In this document: piece by piece, positions 1 through 7,994 of the stretch | How positions within the stretch are numbered: the first letter of the stretch is position 1 | Layout of the letters: each line of letters begins with the position of its first letter | Assembly: GCA_038251135.1 (NCBI GenBank) | Contig: JBBSBR010000018.1 | Span: 1-15,660 of the forward strand | DNA length: 15,660 nt | Direction of reading: 5' to 3' | Source: JBBSBR01 sp038251135 | Lineage (GTDB): Bacteria; Patescibacteriota; Saccharimonadia; UBA4664 | Position numbers and translations under genes: made by a program | The notes under the pieces: model-generated | Seen by the model: only the letters and a program-made list of their open reading frames with translations | Told to the model about the DNA's origin: nothing | Databases searched by the model: none

Positions 1-157
1 CGCGCAGGTCGGTCTTGCGCTGCGTGTCGCGAGCCTTCTTAGGTGCGCTGGTGATGTTTGGGATAATCAACAGGGCCAAGATGCCGATGATGACGATGAC
101 GATCAAAAGCTCGAGGAGCGTGAAACCGCCTTCTTTCTTAATGATGTTTTTTAGCAC
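1..157 (-). CDS. Type IV pilin-like protein, N-terminal part (cut by window edge)
   Basis: Only the first 52 codons are present; the rest lies beyond the left edge. The translation begins MLKNIIKKEGG and continues FTLLELLIVIVIIGILALL, a class III (type IV) pilin signal: basic leader, prepilin-peptidase cleavage after the second Gly, Phe at +1 and Glu at +5 of the mature protein, then a long hydrophobic helix. The start is GTG at 157-155, chosen because a near-perfect AGGAGG (plus-strand 168-173) lies 9 nt upstream. The mature protein would be assembled into a pilus by PilB and PilC, whose genes lie just upstream on the same strand, so this is probably the major or a minor pilin of that system; which one cannot be told from the N-terminus. 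A separate promoter in the 119-bp gap suggests expression beyond read-through from pilC. Confidence 0.9.
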   Translation of the reverse strand, partial: MLKNIIKKEGGFTLLELLIVIVIIGILALLIIPNITSAPKKARDTQRKTDLR

Positions 158-219
158 GAGTGCTCACCTCCTTATAATTTGTGGACAGATAAAGCCATTC
201 GGGGCTCTACTTACGATTG

Positions 220-249
220 ACTATAAACCGCTTGTGGTTATCGTGTCAA
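220..249 (-). promoter_or_regulatory. Promoter of the pilin gene
   Basis: On the minus strand a perfect TTGACA (-35, plus positions 244-249) is followed after 18 nt by TATAGT (-10, 220-225). A start about 7 nt downstream gives a leader of roughly 55 nt ending in the strong Shine-Dalgarno of the pilin. This is the best -35 match in the window, fitting the high output expected for pilin. Confidence 0.65.
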
Positions 250-276
250 GATCAGAGATGATCAATGAAGAATAGG

Positions 277-1497
277 TTAAACGGCGCTCGAAAGGCTCGC
301 TATCGGACCCATAACCGAGATCATGATAAAGCCGACCATGGTTCCCAGGACTATGATGAGGAGCGGCTCAATGATCGAGGTGATGCCGCTGACTACGGTA
401 TCGACTTCGCCCTCATAGAAGGTTGCCAGCTTCAGGAGTATTTCGTCGAGTTGACCCGTCTCTTCACCCACCGAGATCATCTGTCCGACGATGGCGGGGA
501 AGTGCTTGGAGGCGCGGATCGGCTCGCTCATCGGCCGGCCGTTTTTGACCTTCTGGGCGACTTCGGTCAACACGTCCTTGTAGACTGAGCTGCCGAGAGC
601 CGACCTGGTGGCGGTTATGGCATCGAGAACCGAGATGCCCGAAGCCATCAGGGAGCCGAAGGTTCGGGCGAAGCGGGCAACATTAACCTTGACCAGAATG
701 GGCCCGATAATCGGCGCTTTGAGCAGGAGGATATCGATGGTATGTTTGCCGCCCGGCGATTTCTGCCAGCGTCGAAAGACCATGTAGATGGCAACGGCGC
801 CGCCGATTACCAGATACCACTGATGCACCAGAAAGCTCGAGACTGCCAGCGTAAAAAGGGTGTACCAAGGCAGAGCGACGCTCATATCCTGGAAAACCCC
901 GGCCAGTTTAGGCACAATGACCGTCATCAGGAAGAAGAAGGCGGCAAACGTCGCCACGGTAATGACGCCCGGGTAGATCATGGCGCTTTTGACCTTGGAA
1001 ACGATCTGGGCGTCCTTTTCCTGTTGGGTGGCGAGTCGATCCAGGACTTGGTCCAAGATGCCGCCCGTCTCGCCTGCGCGGACCATGTTGACGTAGATAT
1101 CGTTAAAGACCTCAGGGTGAGCCGCCAACGCGTTCGCCAGCGTGGATCCGCCCTCGACCTGCTTGGAGACCTCGGATATCACTGAAATCAGTTTTTTGGA
1201 TTCCGATTGTTCTTTAAGGATGGCCAGCGACTGCACGATCGGAACCCCGGCGTTGATCATCGTCGAAAATTGGCGGCTAAAAATTACTTTGTCCTGCAGG
1301 CCGACTTTGCCGCCGCCGTTGAGCAAGTCCATGATACCGCCGCTCTTGCTGCCTTTCGGAGCCTCCTCTTTGACGAGGATCGGCGCCAGACCTTTATCGA
1401 TCAGGCTGGCGGTGGCACCTGCACGGTCGGGTGCAAACAGGTTGCCTTTCTGAATCACCCCGGCCTTATCGCGCGCACTGTAGATAAATGATGCCAT
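277..1497 (-). CDS. pilC: Type IV pilus inner-membrane platform protein PilC
   Basis: 406 aa, the usual PilC/GspF length. Two type II secretion F domains are visible: about 73-195 (starts FSRQFSTMINAGVP, with the GETGG motif at 142-146) and about 276-398 (starts FARTFGSLMASGI, with the matching GEETGQ at 344-349). Membrane helices are near 176-196, 225-242 and 374-396. PilC is the platform that couples the PilB motor to pilin polymerisation in the inner membrane. The ATG lies one base after the pilB stop (TAATATG), and its GAGAG ribosome site is inside the end of pilB, so the two are translationally linked. A 119-bp gap with a promoter separates it from the pilin gene. Confidence 0.95.
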   Translation of the reverse strand: MASFIYSARDKAGVIQKGNLFAPDRAGATASLIDKGLAPILVKEEAPKGSKSGGIMDLLNGGGKVGLQDKVIFSRQFSTMINAGVPIVQSLAILKEQSESKKLISVISEVSKQVEGGSTLANALAAHPEVFNDIYVNMVRAGETGGILDQVLDRLATQQEKDAQIVSKVKSAMIYPGVITVATFAAFFFLMTVIVPKLAGVFQDMSVALPWYTLFTLAVSSFLVHQWYLVIGGAVAIYMVFRRWQKSPGGKHTIDILLLKAPIIGPILVKVNVARFARTFGSLMASGISVLDAITATRSALGSSVYKDVLTEVAQKVKNGRPMSEPIRASKHFPAIVGQMISVGEETGQLDEILLKLATFYEGEVDTVVSGITSIIEPLLIIVLGTMVGFIMISVMGPIASLSSAV

Positions 1498-1498
1498 A

Positions 1499-3499
1499 TT
1501 ACTCTCTTGTCACCCTTAGTATTTCTTCAATTGTGGTGCGGCCCATTAGGGCCTTTACGAAGCCGTCTTGCTGCATGGTAAGCATTCCGTCGCGAATCGC
1601 CTGGGTTTGAATGTCGTCGGCCGTGGAATGACTTACGATCATCTTTGAGACCGATTCATTAATTTCCAGAACCTCGTAGATTCCCATGCGCCCTTGGTAG
1701 CCGACTCCGCCGCAATCGTCACAGCCCGGGCCGGCCTTGTACAGGAGAAATTGCCCGGACTTCAGGTTGGCCGGGTCGGGCGCAGCATTATCGACCGGCT
1801 TGCTTTCCGGTACCGCGGCTGGGGCTTCGGGCGCCGGCGCTGCGGACTGCTTGGCCTCGGCGGCCGAGCGATTGATAATGTTCGGATCGGCTGCGATCTT
1901 GTCGAGAATGCTCTTGGAAGTCTCGATATCCCGGCTCGGTTCGATAATCTTGCCCTTCTTGTGCTCGCCTCCCATGATGGCCTGTTTGGGCGCTTCGTCG
2001 GCTACCTTGGCTGCGGCTTCACGTCCTTCCGGAGTGTTGGTGCCGCTCTTGATGAGTTCATAGTGCTTCAACGCCGCATCAAGCTGGAAGTCATGTTTGA
2101 TGTTTACCAGATCCGCACCCTCGGGCACGTAGGTGATCCGACAGGTCTGACAAAGTCGCCGCACCAAGCGCTGGCCGATGACGGTATTGACGGTAGAGGC
2201 GATCAGAAACGGTTCGATGCCCATGTCGAGCATACGGGGCAGGGTGGTGGCGGCATTGTTGGTGTGGATCGTGCTTAAGACGACGTGCCCGGTCAGCGCC
2301 GCCTGTACCGCGAGGTCGGCCGTTTCGCCGTCTCTTATCTCTCCGACCATGATGATATTTGGATCTTGGCGCAATAGTGCCCGGAGGCCGGACGCAAAGG
2401 TCATACCGGCTTTGGGATTGACCTGGGTCTGATTGACGCCCGATACGCGGTACTCTACCGGGTCCTCGACGGTTGAAATGTTGACGCCGGGAGTGTTCAT
2501 CATCGACAGAATCGAGTAGAGGGTAGTGGACTTACCGGATCCGGTCGGTCCGGTCACCAGCGTCATGCCGTGCGGTTTGTGCAGGTTGCGCCCGATGGTC
2601 TCCAGGGCTATACCCTCGAAGCCGAGCTCCTCAAGCGTGAGAGCCTTTGCTGACTCGTCCAGAATACGCATTACGACCTTCTCGCCGTCCATGATCGGCA
2701 GGGTCGAGACGCGCAAGGCGACCTGGGTCTGGCCCATCGCAAATTTGAAACGGCCGTCCTGAGGGATACGGTGCTCGTCGATCTTGAGGTTAGCCAGGAT
2801 CTTGATACGCGAGACGACGGCGGCCAGGATCGTCTTTGGCAGCGTCATGGTTTCGCGCAAAACACCGTCGACCCGGTAGCGAACCTGCACGATATTTTCG
2901 CGCGGCTCGATATGGATGTCGGACGCCCGGCTCTTAATGGCGTATTCCAGGATCACATTAACGGTCTTGGCGATTGGAGCGTCTTCGGCGAGATCCTTGG
3001 CCGAGACTTTCTCCTCCGATTCGGCATCGGCCGATGAGTCCTTGATGGCCTTCGTTATTTCGTTGGAGATATTACCTTTGTACTGGTCGATAGCAGTCAG
3101 GATATCCACAACGGTGCCGATGTAGACCTTGAGCTTGCCCCCGACCTGTTTGGTGATGAAGTCGGCGGCCTGGAAGTCCTCGGGGTCGGCCATGGCGATC
3201 TGGAGTTGGTCTTCTTCGATACCAAAGAGTACGGCCTGGTATTTACGGGCGATCCGCTCAGGAATCTTGAGCAGAATTTCGCGCGGTATTTTGATATCTT
3301 TGAGCTCCACGAACGGCACGTCGATACTGGCGGCGAAGAGCTTGGTGAGCTCCTTTTCGTTAATCAGTTTCTTCTTGAGCACCACGGCCTGCAGCGTTTC
3401 GCCTGAGCCCTCCTTGGGCATAGCGTCGTTTAAGTCGGCCTCTTTGACTTGGCCCGAGGCTAGCAACAGTTTCTTTAGCTCACCGTCAGATATGCGCAT
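1499..3499 (-). CDS. pilB: Type IV pilus assembly ATPase PilB
   Basis: 666 aa from the ATG at 3499-3497. The frame stays open to a TTG at 3601, but homologous reading starts MRISDGELKKLL, the beginning of the N-terminal MshEN domain, so the ATG is preferred. Order: MshEN-like domain (to about 150), then the secretion ATPase with Walker A GPTGSGKST (317-325), Asp box TVEDPVEY (343-350), Walker B IIMVGEIRD (382-390) and His box STIHTNNA (409-416). The C-terminal zinc site has both pairs, CQTC (450-453) and CDDC (593-596), but they are 139 residues apart where about 40 is usual; the extra stretch is charged, then Ala/Pro-rich. It powers pilus extension from the cytoplasmic face. First gene of the pilB-pilC unit; an extended -10 lies 10 nt upstream of the start. 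Confidence 0.95.
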   Translation of the reverse strand: MRISDGELKKLLLASGQVKEADLNDAMPKEGSGETLQAVVLKKKLINEKELTKLFAASIDVPFVELKDIKIPREILLKIPERIARKYQAVLFGIEEDQLQIAMADPEDFQAADFITKQVGGKLKVYIGTVVDILTAIDQYKGNISNEITKAIKDSSADAESEEKVSAKDLAEDAPIAKTVNVILEYAIKSRASDIHIEPRENIVQVRYRVDGVLRETMTLPKTILAAVVSRIKILANLKIDEHRIPQDGRFKFAMGQTQVALRVSTLPIMDGEKVVMRILDESAKALTLEELGFEGIALETIGRNLHKPHGMTLVTGPTGSGKSTTLYSILSMMNTPGVNISTVEDPVEYRVSGVNQTQVNPKAGMTFASGLRALLRQDPNIIMVGEIRDGETADLAVQAALTGHVVLSTIHTNNAATTLPRMLDMGIEPFLIASTVNTVIGQRLVRRLCQTCRITYVPEGADLVNIKHDFQLDAALKHYELIKSGTNTPEGREAAAKVADEAPKQAIMGGEHKKGKIIEPSRDIETSKSILDKIAADPNIINRSAAEAKQSAAPAPEAPAAVPESKPVDNAAPDPANLKSGQFLLYKAGPGCDDCGGVGYQGRMGIYEVLEINESVSKMIVSHSTADDIQTQAIRDGMLTMQQDGFVKALMGRTTIEEILRVTRE

Positions 3500-3509
3500 A
3501 TTCAGAACT

Positions 3510-3518
3510 ATTTTAGCA
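3510..3518 (-). promoter_or_regulatory. Extended -10 promoter of pilB
   Basis: Minus-strand TGC-TAAAAT (TG at 3518-3517, -10 at 3515-3510) lies 10 nt before the pilB ATG with no Shine-Dalgarno between. Transcription would start about 3-4 nt before the ATG, giving an almost leaderless mRNA. No good -35 is seen. Confidence 0.4.
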
Positions 3519-3644
3519 TAAGCAGCTTGAGAATAAACTATGCCGCTGACAATAATTTGCTTGCATTTCGGTTTTTGTTCGTTTAATATCAGAATATTCA
3601 ATCGTTCGCGAGGGTGAGTATATCAATTAGGGGAGCACTCTCGT

Positions 3645-5396
3645 ATGTCGATTCGGCGCCATTTACTGACCGGTTTAATTCTTGGCCATACCCTCGGGTG
3701 GCTGGCCGTACCGCAGCTATCGCAGGCGGTATCGCAATCCGTGCTGATTAGTGAGGTTCAGATGGCAGGCAGCGGTTCCGGACATGCCGGCGAGGAGTTT
3801 ATTGAGCTCTATAACGCCTCAGACAGTCCGGTCAGTCTCGATCAATGGACGCTTCGTTACCACACGGCCGCATCCGGCGATTGCACGGGCGGCTGGTCCG
3901 TCAAATACACGGCATCGAAGGTTTCGATTGCCCCCAATGGCTATTGGCTGGTTGCGTCGGCTTCGTTTACCGGCACGGCAGACGGCCGCTTTGCCGCCGG
4001 CCTCGCAAGTGCGGCCGGCGCGATCAGAGTCGCCGACGGTGCCGGCGCGACTGTCGATTCCGTTGGCTGGGGAGCCGGCAACACCTGCGCCGAGGGTTCT
4101 TCGGCAGCGGCGGTATCGGACGGCCACAGTCTTGAACGGCGTCCCGGTGAGGATCAGCCATTAGCCGGTAACGGCGTCGATACCGACGAGAACGCGGCCG
4201 ATATGTTGGTTCGGACGGTGCCTGATCCGCAGACGAGTCTGGCGCCGGCCGAGGTGCCGAATCAGCTGGACACCCAGTCGGTATCAATCCCTGTATATCT
4301 GCCGCTGGAGCTTACGGAGTTGCTTATCGACCCTGTCTCGCCGGCTACCGATGCTCATGATGAGTACGTTGAGATACATAATCCAAATGCCGAACCCGTC
4401 CAGGTTGCCGGCTATACCCTGAAGTCGAGTAGCTCGAGCTATCACCTATTGCCATTGGTTCTGGCTCCCGGTGCCTACGCCGCGGTTAAGTCCAGTGTTT
4501 CGCATTTGTCCCTGTCCAATACCGGAGGTACGCTTGAACTTGACGATCCGGCCGGTTCGCCGGTCTATCTGGTGGCACCTTGGCCGGTAGCGGTTCCCGG
4601 AGCGGGCTGGGCGCAGTTTGAAGGCGGGTGGAGATGGACAACCCAACCCAGTCCGGCGGCCGCAAATATTAGCGCCGATCTGGAAGCTCCGATACCTGCA
4701 AATTCAACTGCACCGACTTCCCAGCTTTATTTGCCGCTGCGTCTGACGGAAGTCTTCCCTGATCCGGCCAGCCCGTTAACTGATGCAAGCGACGAATTCG
4801 TGGAGATATACAATCCCAATGCCGATCCGGTCGACATGGGGGGATACGAGCTAAGGACGGGATCGAATTTGGGAAATTCAGTCACATTGGCAAGTGCGGT
4901 AATACCGCCAGGCGGCTACGGAGCGGTTAAGTCGGATGACACCACGTTGACTTTGTCGAATGAAGGCTCGAACGTGCAGCTGCTTGACCCGTCGGGCGTT
5001 CAGCTGGATTTGATCGCCTACGGAACGGCTAAAACCGGCCAGAGTTGGATGCTTGACGACGGCAGTTGGGTTTGGACAACCACGACCACCCCGGGCAGCG
5101 CAAATGTACTCACGATTGATAACGGTACGCCAGCCGCATCCAAGGCAGTTAAGACAACCAAAGCCAAAGCCGTTAAAGCGGCCAAGATTTCATCCCCAAA
5201 GGTTAAGGGTGCCGCAATCAAGAAAACCAGTGCAGGCAACGCGCCTCTCGTGGCATCAACTTCTACGCCGGGCAATAACCGCTGGTTGCTCTTTGTCCTG
5301 GCGGGTCTTACCATTGGCTATATCATCTATGAGTTCAGATATGATTTACGAAATTACTACCACCAGCTTCGAGGATACGCAGGCACTCGCCGCTAA
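3645..5396 (+). CDS. Membrane-anchored surface protein with three lamin-tail domains
   Basis: 583 aa. Signal peptide at 1-28 (basic MSIRRH, hydrophobic core, SQA cleavage). Three lamin-tail (LTD) beta-sandwich domains: about 33-145 (LISEVQ..., EFIELYN), 218-341 (LELTELLIDP, EYVEIHNPNAEPV) and 361-488 (LRLTEVFPDP, EFVEIYNPNADPV). The last two are clearly duplicates, both preceded by YLPL. Then comes a Lys/Ala-rich linker (500-528) and one membrane helix (546-563) followed by a short Tyr/Arg-rich tail, so the bulk should be outside the cell. Bacterial LTD proteins are usually secreted or surface proteins; the ligand is unknown. AGGGGAG sits 9 nt before the ATG. The 3' end overlaps tsaE by 56 bp, which suggests co-transcription. 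Divergent from pilB. Confidence 0.85.
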   Translation: MSIRRHLLTGLILGHTLGWLAVPQLSQAVSQSVLISEVQMAGSGSGHAGEEFIELYNASDSPVSLDQWTLRYHTAASGDCTGGWSVKYTASKVSIAPNGYWLVASASFTGTADGRFAAGLASAAGAIRVADGAGATVDSVGWGAGNTCAEGSSAAAVSDGHSLERRPGEDQPLAGNGVDTDENAADMLVRTVPDPQTSLAPAEVPNQLDTQSVSIPVYLPLELTELLIDPVSPATDAHDEYVEIHNPNAEPVQVAGYTLKSSSSSYHLLPLVLAPGAYAAVKSSVSHLSLSNTGGTLELDDPAGSPVYLVAPWPVAVPGAGWAQFEGGWRWTTQPSPAAANISADLEAPIPANSTAPTSQLYLPLRLTEVFPDPASPLTDASDEFVEIYNPNADPVDMGGYELRTGSNLGNSVTLASAVIPPGGYGAVKSDDTTLTLSNEGSNVQLLDPSGVQLDLIAYGTAKTGQSWMLDDGSWVWTTTTTPGSANVLTIDNGTPAASKAVKTTKAKAVKAAKISSPKVKGAAIKKTSAGNAPLVASTSTPGNNRWLLFVLAGLTIGYIIYEFRYDLRNYYHQLRGYAGTRR

Positions 5397-5805
5397 ATTT
5401 GCCGCGCACCTCAACGGCGGCGAAGTTATCGAGCTGGCCAGCGACCTGGGCGGCGGTAAGACGACCTTCGTACAGGGGCTAGTACGCGCACTCGGCTACA
5501 AAGGCGAAGTCACAAGCCCGACCTTTACCTTAAGTCAGATCTACAAGCTCAATGACGGCCTTGAGATTCATCATTACGATCTCTACCGTCTAAGCGAAAG
5601 CGGAGTCGTGGGTGATGAGTTGGCCGAAGACCTCGGAGCCGAAAAAATCGTTACCCTAATCGAATGGGCAGGGGTTGTCACCGACGTGTTGCCGGCCGAT
5701 CGATTGCGCATCGAATTCGCTATGGCCGGCGAGAACGAACGCGATATACGGGTTACGGCCCTCGGTGCGTCCGCAGCAAAATTTTTGAAGGGACTTTCGT
5801 TATGA
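5341..5805 (+). CDS. tsaE: tRNA t6A biosynthesis ATPase TsaE
   Basis: 154 aa from the ATG at 5341, the normal TsaE length. P-loop ASDLGGGKTT (33-42; the family norm is GDLGAGKTT), TSPTFTL (58-64), HHYDLYRL (77-84) and LIEWA (106-110) are all typical. With TsaB and TsaD it supports transfer of threonylcarbamoyl to A37 of ANN-decoding tRNAs in the cytoplasm. The frame is open far upstream, but the part before 5329 is a shadow of the lamin-tail gene. An ATG at 5329 is also possible and adds four residues; neither start has a clear Shine-Dalgarno, consistent with translational coupling to the overlapping upstream gene. Its stop overlaps the tsaB start (ATGA). Confidence 0.93.
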   Translation: MIYEITTTSFEDTQALAAKFAAHLNGGEVIELASDLGGGKTTFVQGLVRALGYKGEVTSPTFTLSQIYKLNDGLEIHHYDLYRLSESGVVGDELAEDLGAEKIVTLIEWAGVVTDVLPADRLRIEFAMAGENERDIRVTALGASAAKFLKGLSL

Positions 5806-6197
5806 TATTGGGAATCCAAACAGCCGATGCGACTGCACGCGTGTGGTTGAGCGACGGCGCGTCTGTTGATCCGAAGCCAAGACTGGAGTGGGAGAGCGGA
5901 CGTGCACTATCCGAGGAACTTCTGACCAAGCTTCAGGAGGTTGTGGCGGGCTCGGGCATTTCGTTCCAGGAACTAACGGGCATTATTATTTTCAGCGGAC
6001 CAGGATCATTTACATCCCTGCGCATCGGCCACACCGTCGCCAACGCATTGGCAGCCAGTCTGGAAATCCCCATCGCCGGCGTCCAAGGCGATGACTGGCT
6101 CAAAATTGGAGTCGAGCGTTTAAAATCAGCCAAAGTCGGTGATATTGCGCTTCCGTATTATGGCGGCGAGGCACATATTACCCGCCCGAAGGGTTGA
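5802..6197 (+). CDS. tsaB: Short TsaB-like subunit of the t6A synthesis complex
   Basis: 131 aa, starting at the ATG that overlaps the tsaE stop. It matches the N-terminal ASKHA-fold lobe of TsaB: MILGIQTADATARVWL, and the signature GPGSFTSLRIG (family GPGSFTGLRIG). TsaB is a catalytically inactive paralogue of TsaD that acts as its scaffold in t6A formation. The family is about 220-230 aa in model bacteria; here the second lobe is missing and the protein ends LPYYGGEAHITRPKG. No continuation in another frame is obvious after 6197, so I read this as a naturally short form, as I recall in other CPR bacteria, and not a frameshift. tsaD is not in the window. Confidence 0.85.
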   Translation: MILGIQTADATARVWLSDGASVDPKPRLEWESGRALSEELLTKLQEVVAGSGISFQELTGIIIFSGPGSFTSLRIGHTVANALAASLEIPIAGVQGDDWLKIGVERLKSAKVGDIALPYYGGEAHITRPKG

Positions 6198-6224
6198 CCC
6201 AGTCGCCAAACTCTCGTTTAATAT
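6194..6224 (+). promoter_or_regulatory. Possible promoter for rny-ymdB
   Basis: TTGACC (6194-6199, overlapping the tsaB stop) is followed after 17 nt by TTTAAT (6217-6222), or after 19 nt by TAATAT (6219-6224). This would give a leader of about 250 nt for rny. The surrounding 281-bp gap is AT-rich and has no convincing gene. Confidence 0.3.
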
Positions 6225-6415
6225 ATATAGTACTTTTGCATTTTCTGCCATTTTCAAGCCTTGCCTGGATTAGCTGCAAACTGTCGATCTTCTCTCGATG
6301 TAGTTTAGTCTACCTCTCACCGATTTATACAGTTTTCTCTTTAACCCGCCAAATCCTGATATTAAGACGAAATGCGCGAAAGTCCTGAATCGTTTCAACT
6401 TATTAGTTTTTTAAT

Positions 6416-6461
6416 GTGGCCACGTACGTCGGCTGATCTGAATCAATACTGCGCCGGCCAC
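6416..6461 (+). promoter_or_regulatory. Possible leader hairpin before rny
   Basis: GTGGCC (6416-6421) and GGCCAC (6456-6461) form a 6-bp inverted repeat with a 34-nt loop, ending 18 nt before the rny ATG and 5' of its AAGG ribosome site. Could be a structured part of the mRNA leader; weak evidence. Confidence 0.25.
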
Positions 6462-6478
6462 CTATTAAGGCAAAAATC

Positions 6479-7993
6479 ATGACACCATTGATCATCGGAT
6501 CCGTACTCATCGGGGGAGCGGCTGGATATTCATATAATTACGTAATCGGCCAGCGCCGCTCCGGAAACGCCGCCGCCAAGGCGCAAAAAGCGCTGGATGA
6601 GGCAAAAGCGCAAGCCAAGGAGATTGTCCTTGAGGCTAAGTCCGAGTCGCTGAAGGTCGCTCAGGACGCCAAGCGCGAAGAACACGAACGCCGCCAGCTG
6701 TTGGCCAGTACCGAGCAGCAACTGCTGAAGCGCCAATCCATCATGGACGAGAAGCTCCAGGATCTCGATCGCCGTCAGGAAAAGTTGCGCAAACATGAGT
6801 CGGAGTTGGAGGAACTCAAAGAGGAGCTCCGGTCGATTCGTATTCGCCAGCAGGAGAATCTCGAGAAGATTGCCGCATTGAGCAAGGAAGATGCCCGCGA
6901 GAAGCTCATGAAGATGACCGAGAAGGACATTCGTGCCGACTTGGTAAAACTCGTGGATAAATTGCAGGCCGATGCCGTAGCCGATGCCGAAGACCGCGCC
7001 AAATTAGTGGTGGTTTCCGCCATGGAGCGAATTGCCTCCGATCAAACCACTGAACGCACCATTACCACCGTTCCGCTCCCCAGCGATGAGCTCAAGGGTC
7101 GTATTATCGGCAAGGAAGGCCGTAACATTCAGGCTCTCGAACGGGCCACCGGCGTAGACGTAATCGTGGATGAGACACCGGGTGCCATCGTTCTCTCGAG
7201 TTTCGATCCCATTCGTCGTCAGGTTGCACGGGTAGCACTCGAAAAGCTGTTGGCTGACGGCCGCGTTCATCCGGCTCGCATCGAAGAGGTCGTGGCTAAG
7301 GCGCAGGCGGAAGTCGAAAAGATGGTAATACAGGCAGGCGAAGAGGCGCTGAAGGAGACCGGCGTAGTCGGCGTTCCCAAGGAACTCGTAAAGCTTCTCG
7401 GACAGTTGAAGTATCGCACTTCGTTCTCCCAGAACGTCCTGAAGCACTCCGTTGAAATGACCCACCTGGCCGGCATGATCGCCAAAGAAGTCGGTGCCGA
7501 TGTGAGGATCACCAAGACGGCCGCCCTGCTGCACGATGTCGGTAAGTCGGTGACGCATGAGATCGAGGGTCGCCACCACCACATAGGGGCTCAACTGGCC
7601 GAACAATACGGTCTCGAAGAGGCGATCGTCCACGCGATCAAGGCACACCACGACGATATCGAAGCCACTACCGCCGAGGCCGTAATCATACGCGTGGTCG
7701 ACGCTCTGTCGGCCGGCCGCCCCGGAGCCCGCGGAGACAATATCGAGAACTATGCCAAACGTATGACAGAGCTTGAAAACATTGCCAATACCTTCCCCGG
7801 CGTCCAAAAGAGCTATGCCATATCGGCCGGCCGTGAGTTGCGCATTATAGTTGAACCGGAGCACGTCGACGACCTGACCGCCATTCAAATGGCGCGCGAC
7901 ATCGCCACCAAAGTCGAGGCTACCTTAAAGTACCCGGGCGTTATAAAAGTTAATGTAATCCGAGAGACCCGCGCGGTAGAGTTCGCCAAATAA
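6479..7993 (+). CDS. rny: Ribonuclease Y
   Basis: 504 aa, the usual RNase Y length. N-terminal membrane helix (2-24), long Glu/Lys/Gln-rich coiled coil (about 28-180), KH RNA-binding domain with GRIIGKEGRN (207-216), and an HD hydrolase domain with H323 (LKHS), the HD pair LLHDVGK (H352-D353) and the later RHHHIG and KAHHDD histidines. RNase Y is a membrane-tethered endonuclease that starts mRNA decay. The ATG has AAGG 8 nt upstream. ymdB follows with a single base between (TAATATG), the same rny-ymdB order as in Bacillus subtilis. A 281-bp leader region precedes it. Confidence 0.97.
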   Translation: MTPLIIGSVLIGGAAGYSYNYVIGQRRSGNAAAKAQKALDEAKAQAKEIVLEAKSESLKVAQDAKREEHERRQLLASTEQQLLKRQSIMDEKLQDLDRRQEKLRKHESELEELKEELRSIRIRQQENLEKIAALSKEDAREKLMKMTEKDIRADLVKLVDKLQADAVADAEDRAKLVVVSAMERIASDQTTERTITTVPLPSDELKGRIIGKEGRNIQALERATGVDVIVDETPGAIVLSSFDPIRRQVARVALEKLLADGRVHPARIEEVVAKAQAEVEKMVIQAGEEALKETGVVGVPKELVKLLGQLKYRTSFSQNVLKHSVEMTHLAGMIAKEVGADVRITKTAALLHDVGKSVTHEIEGRHHHIGAQLAEQYGLEEAIVHAIKAHHDDIEATTAEAVIIRVVDALSAGRPGARGDNIENYAKRMTELENIANTFPGVQKSYAISAGRELRIIVEPEHVDDLTAIQMARDIATKVEATLKYPGVIKVNVIRETRAVEFAK

Positions 7994-7994
7994 T

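Noticed and set aside
3500..3601. TTG-initiated N-terminal extension of PilB (34 residues)
   Set aside because: The extension has no pilus-ATPase character, while the ATG at 3499 begins the MshEN-like domain and has an extended -10 just upstream, inside the extension.
5053..5340. Upstream extension of the TsaE frame
   Set aside because: Pro/Arg/Gln-rich translation is the shifted frame of the lamin-tail gene; TsaE homology begins at 5341.
6194..6388. 64-codon frame in the gap between tsaB and rny
   Set aside because: TTG start overlapping the tsaB stop, no ribosome site, low-complexity hydrophobic translation; better explained as an untranslated leader.
7004..7888. 294-codon frame antisense to rny
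   Set aside because: A shadow of the strongly conserved RNase Y frame; no ribosome site and no recognisable domain.
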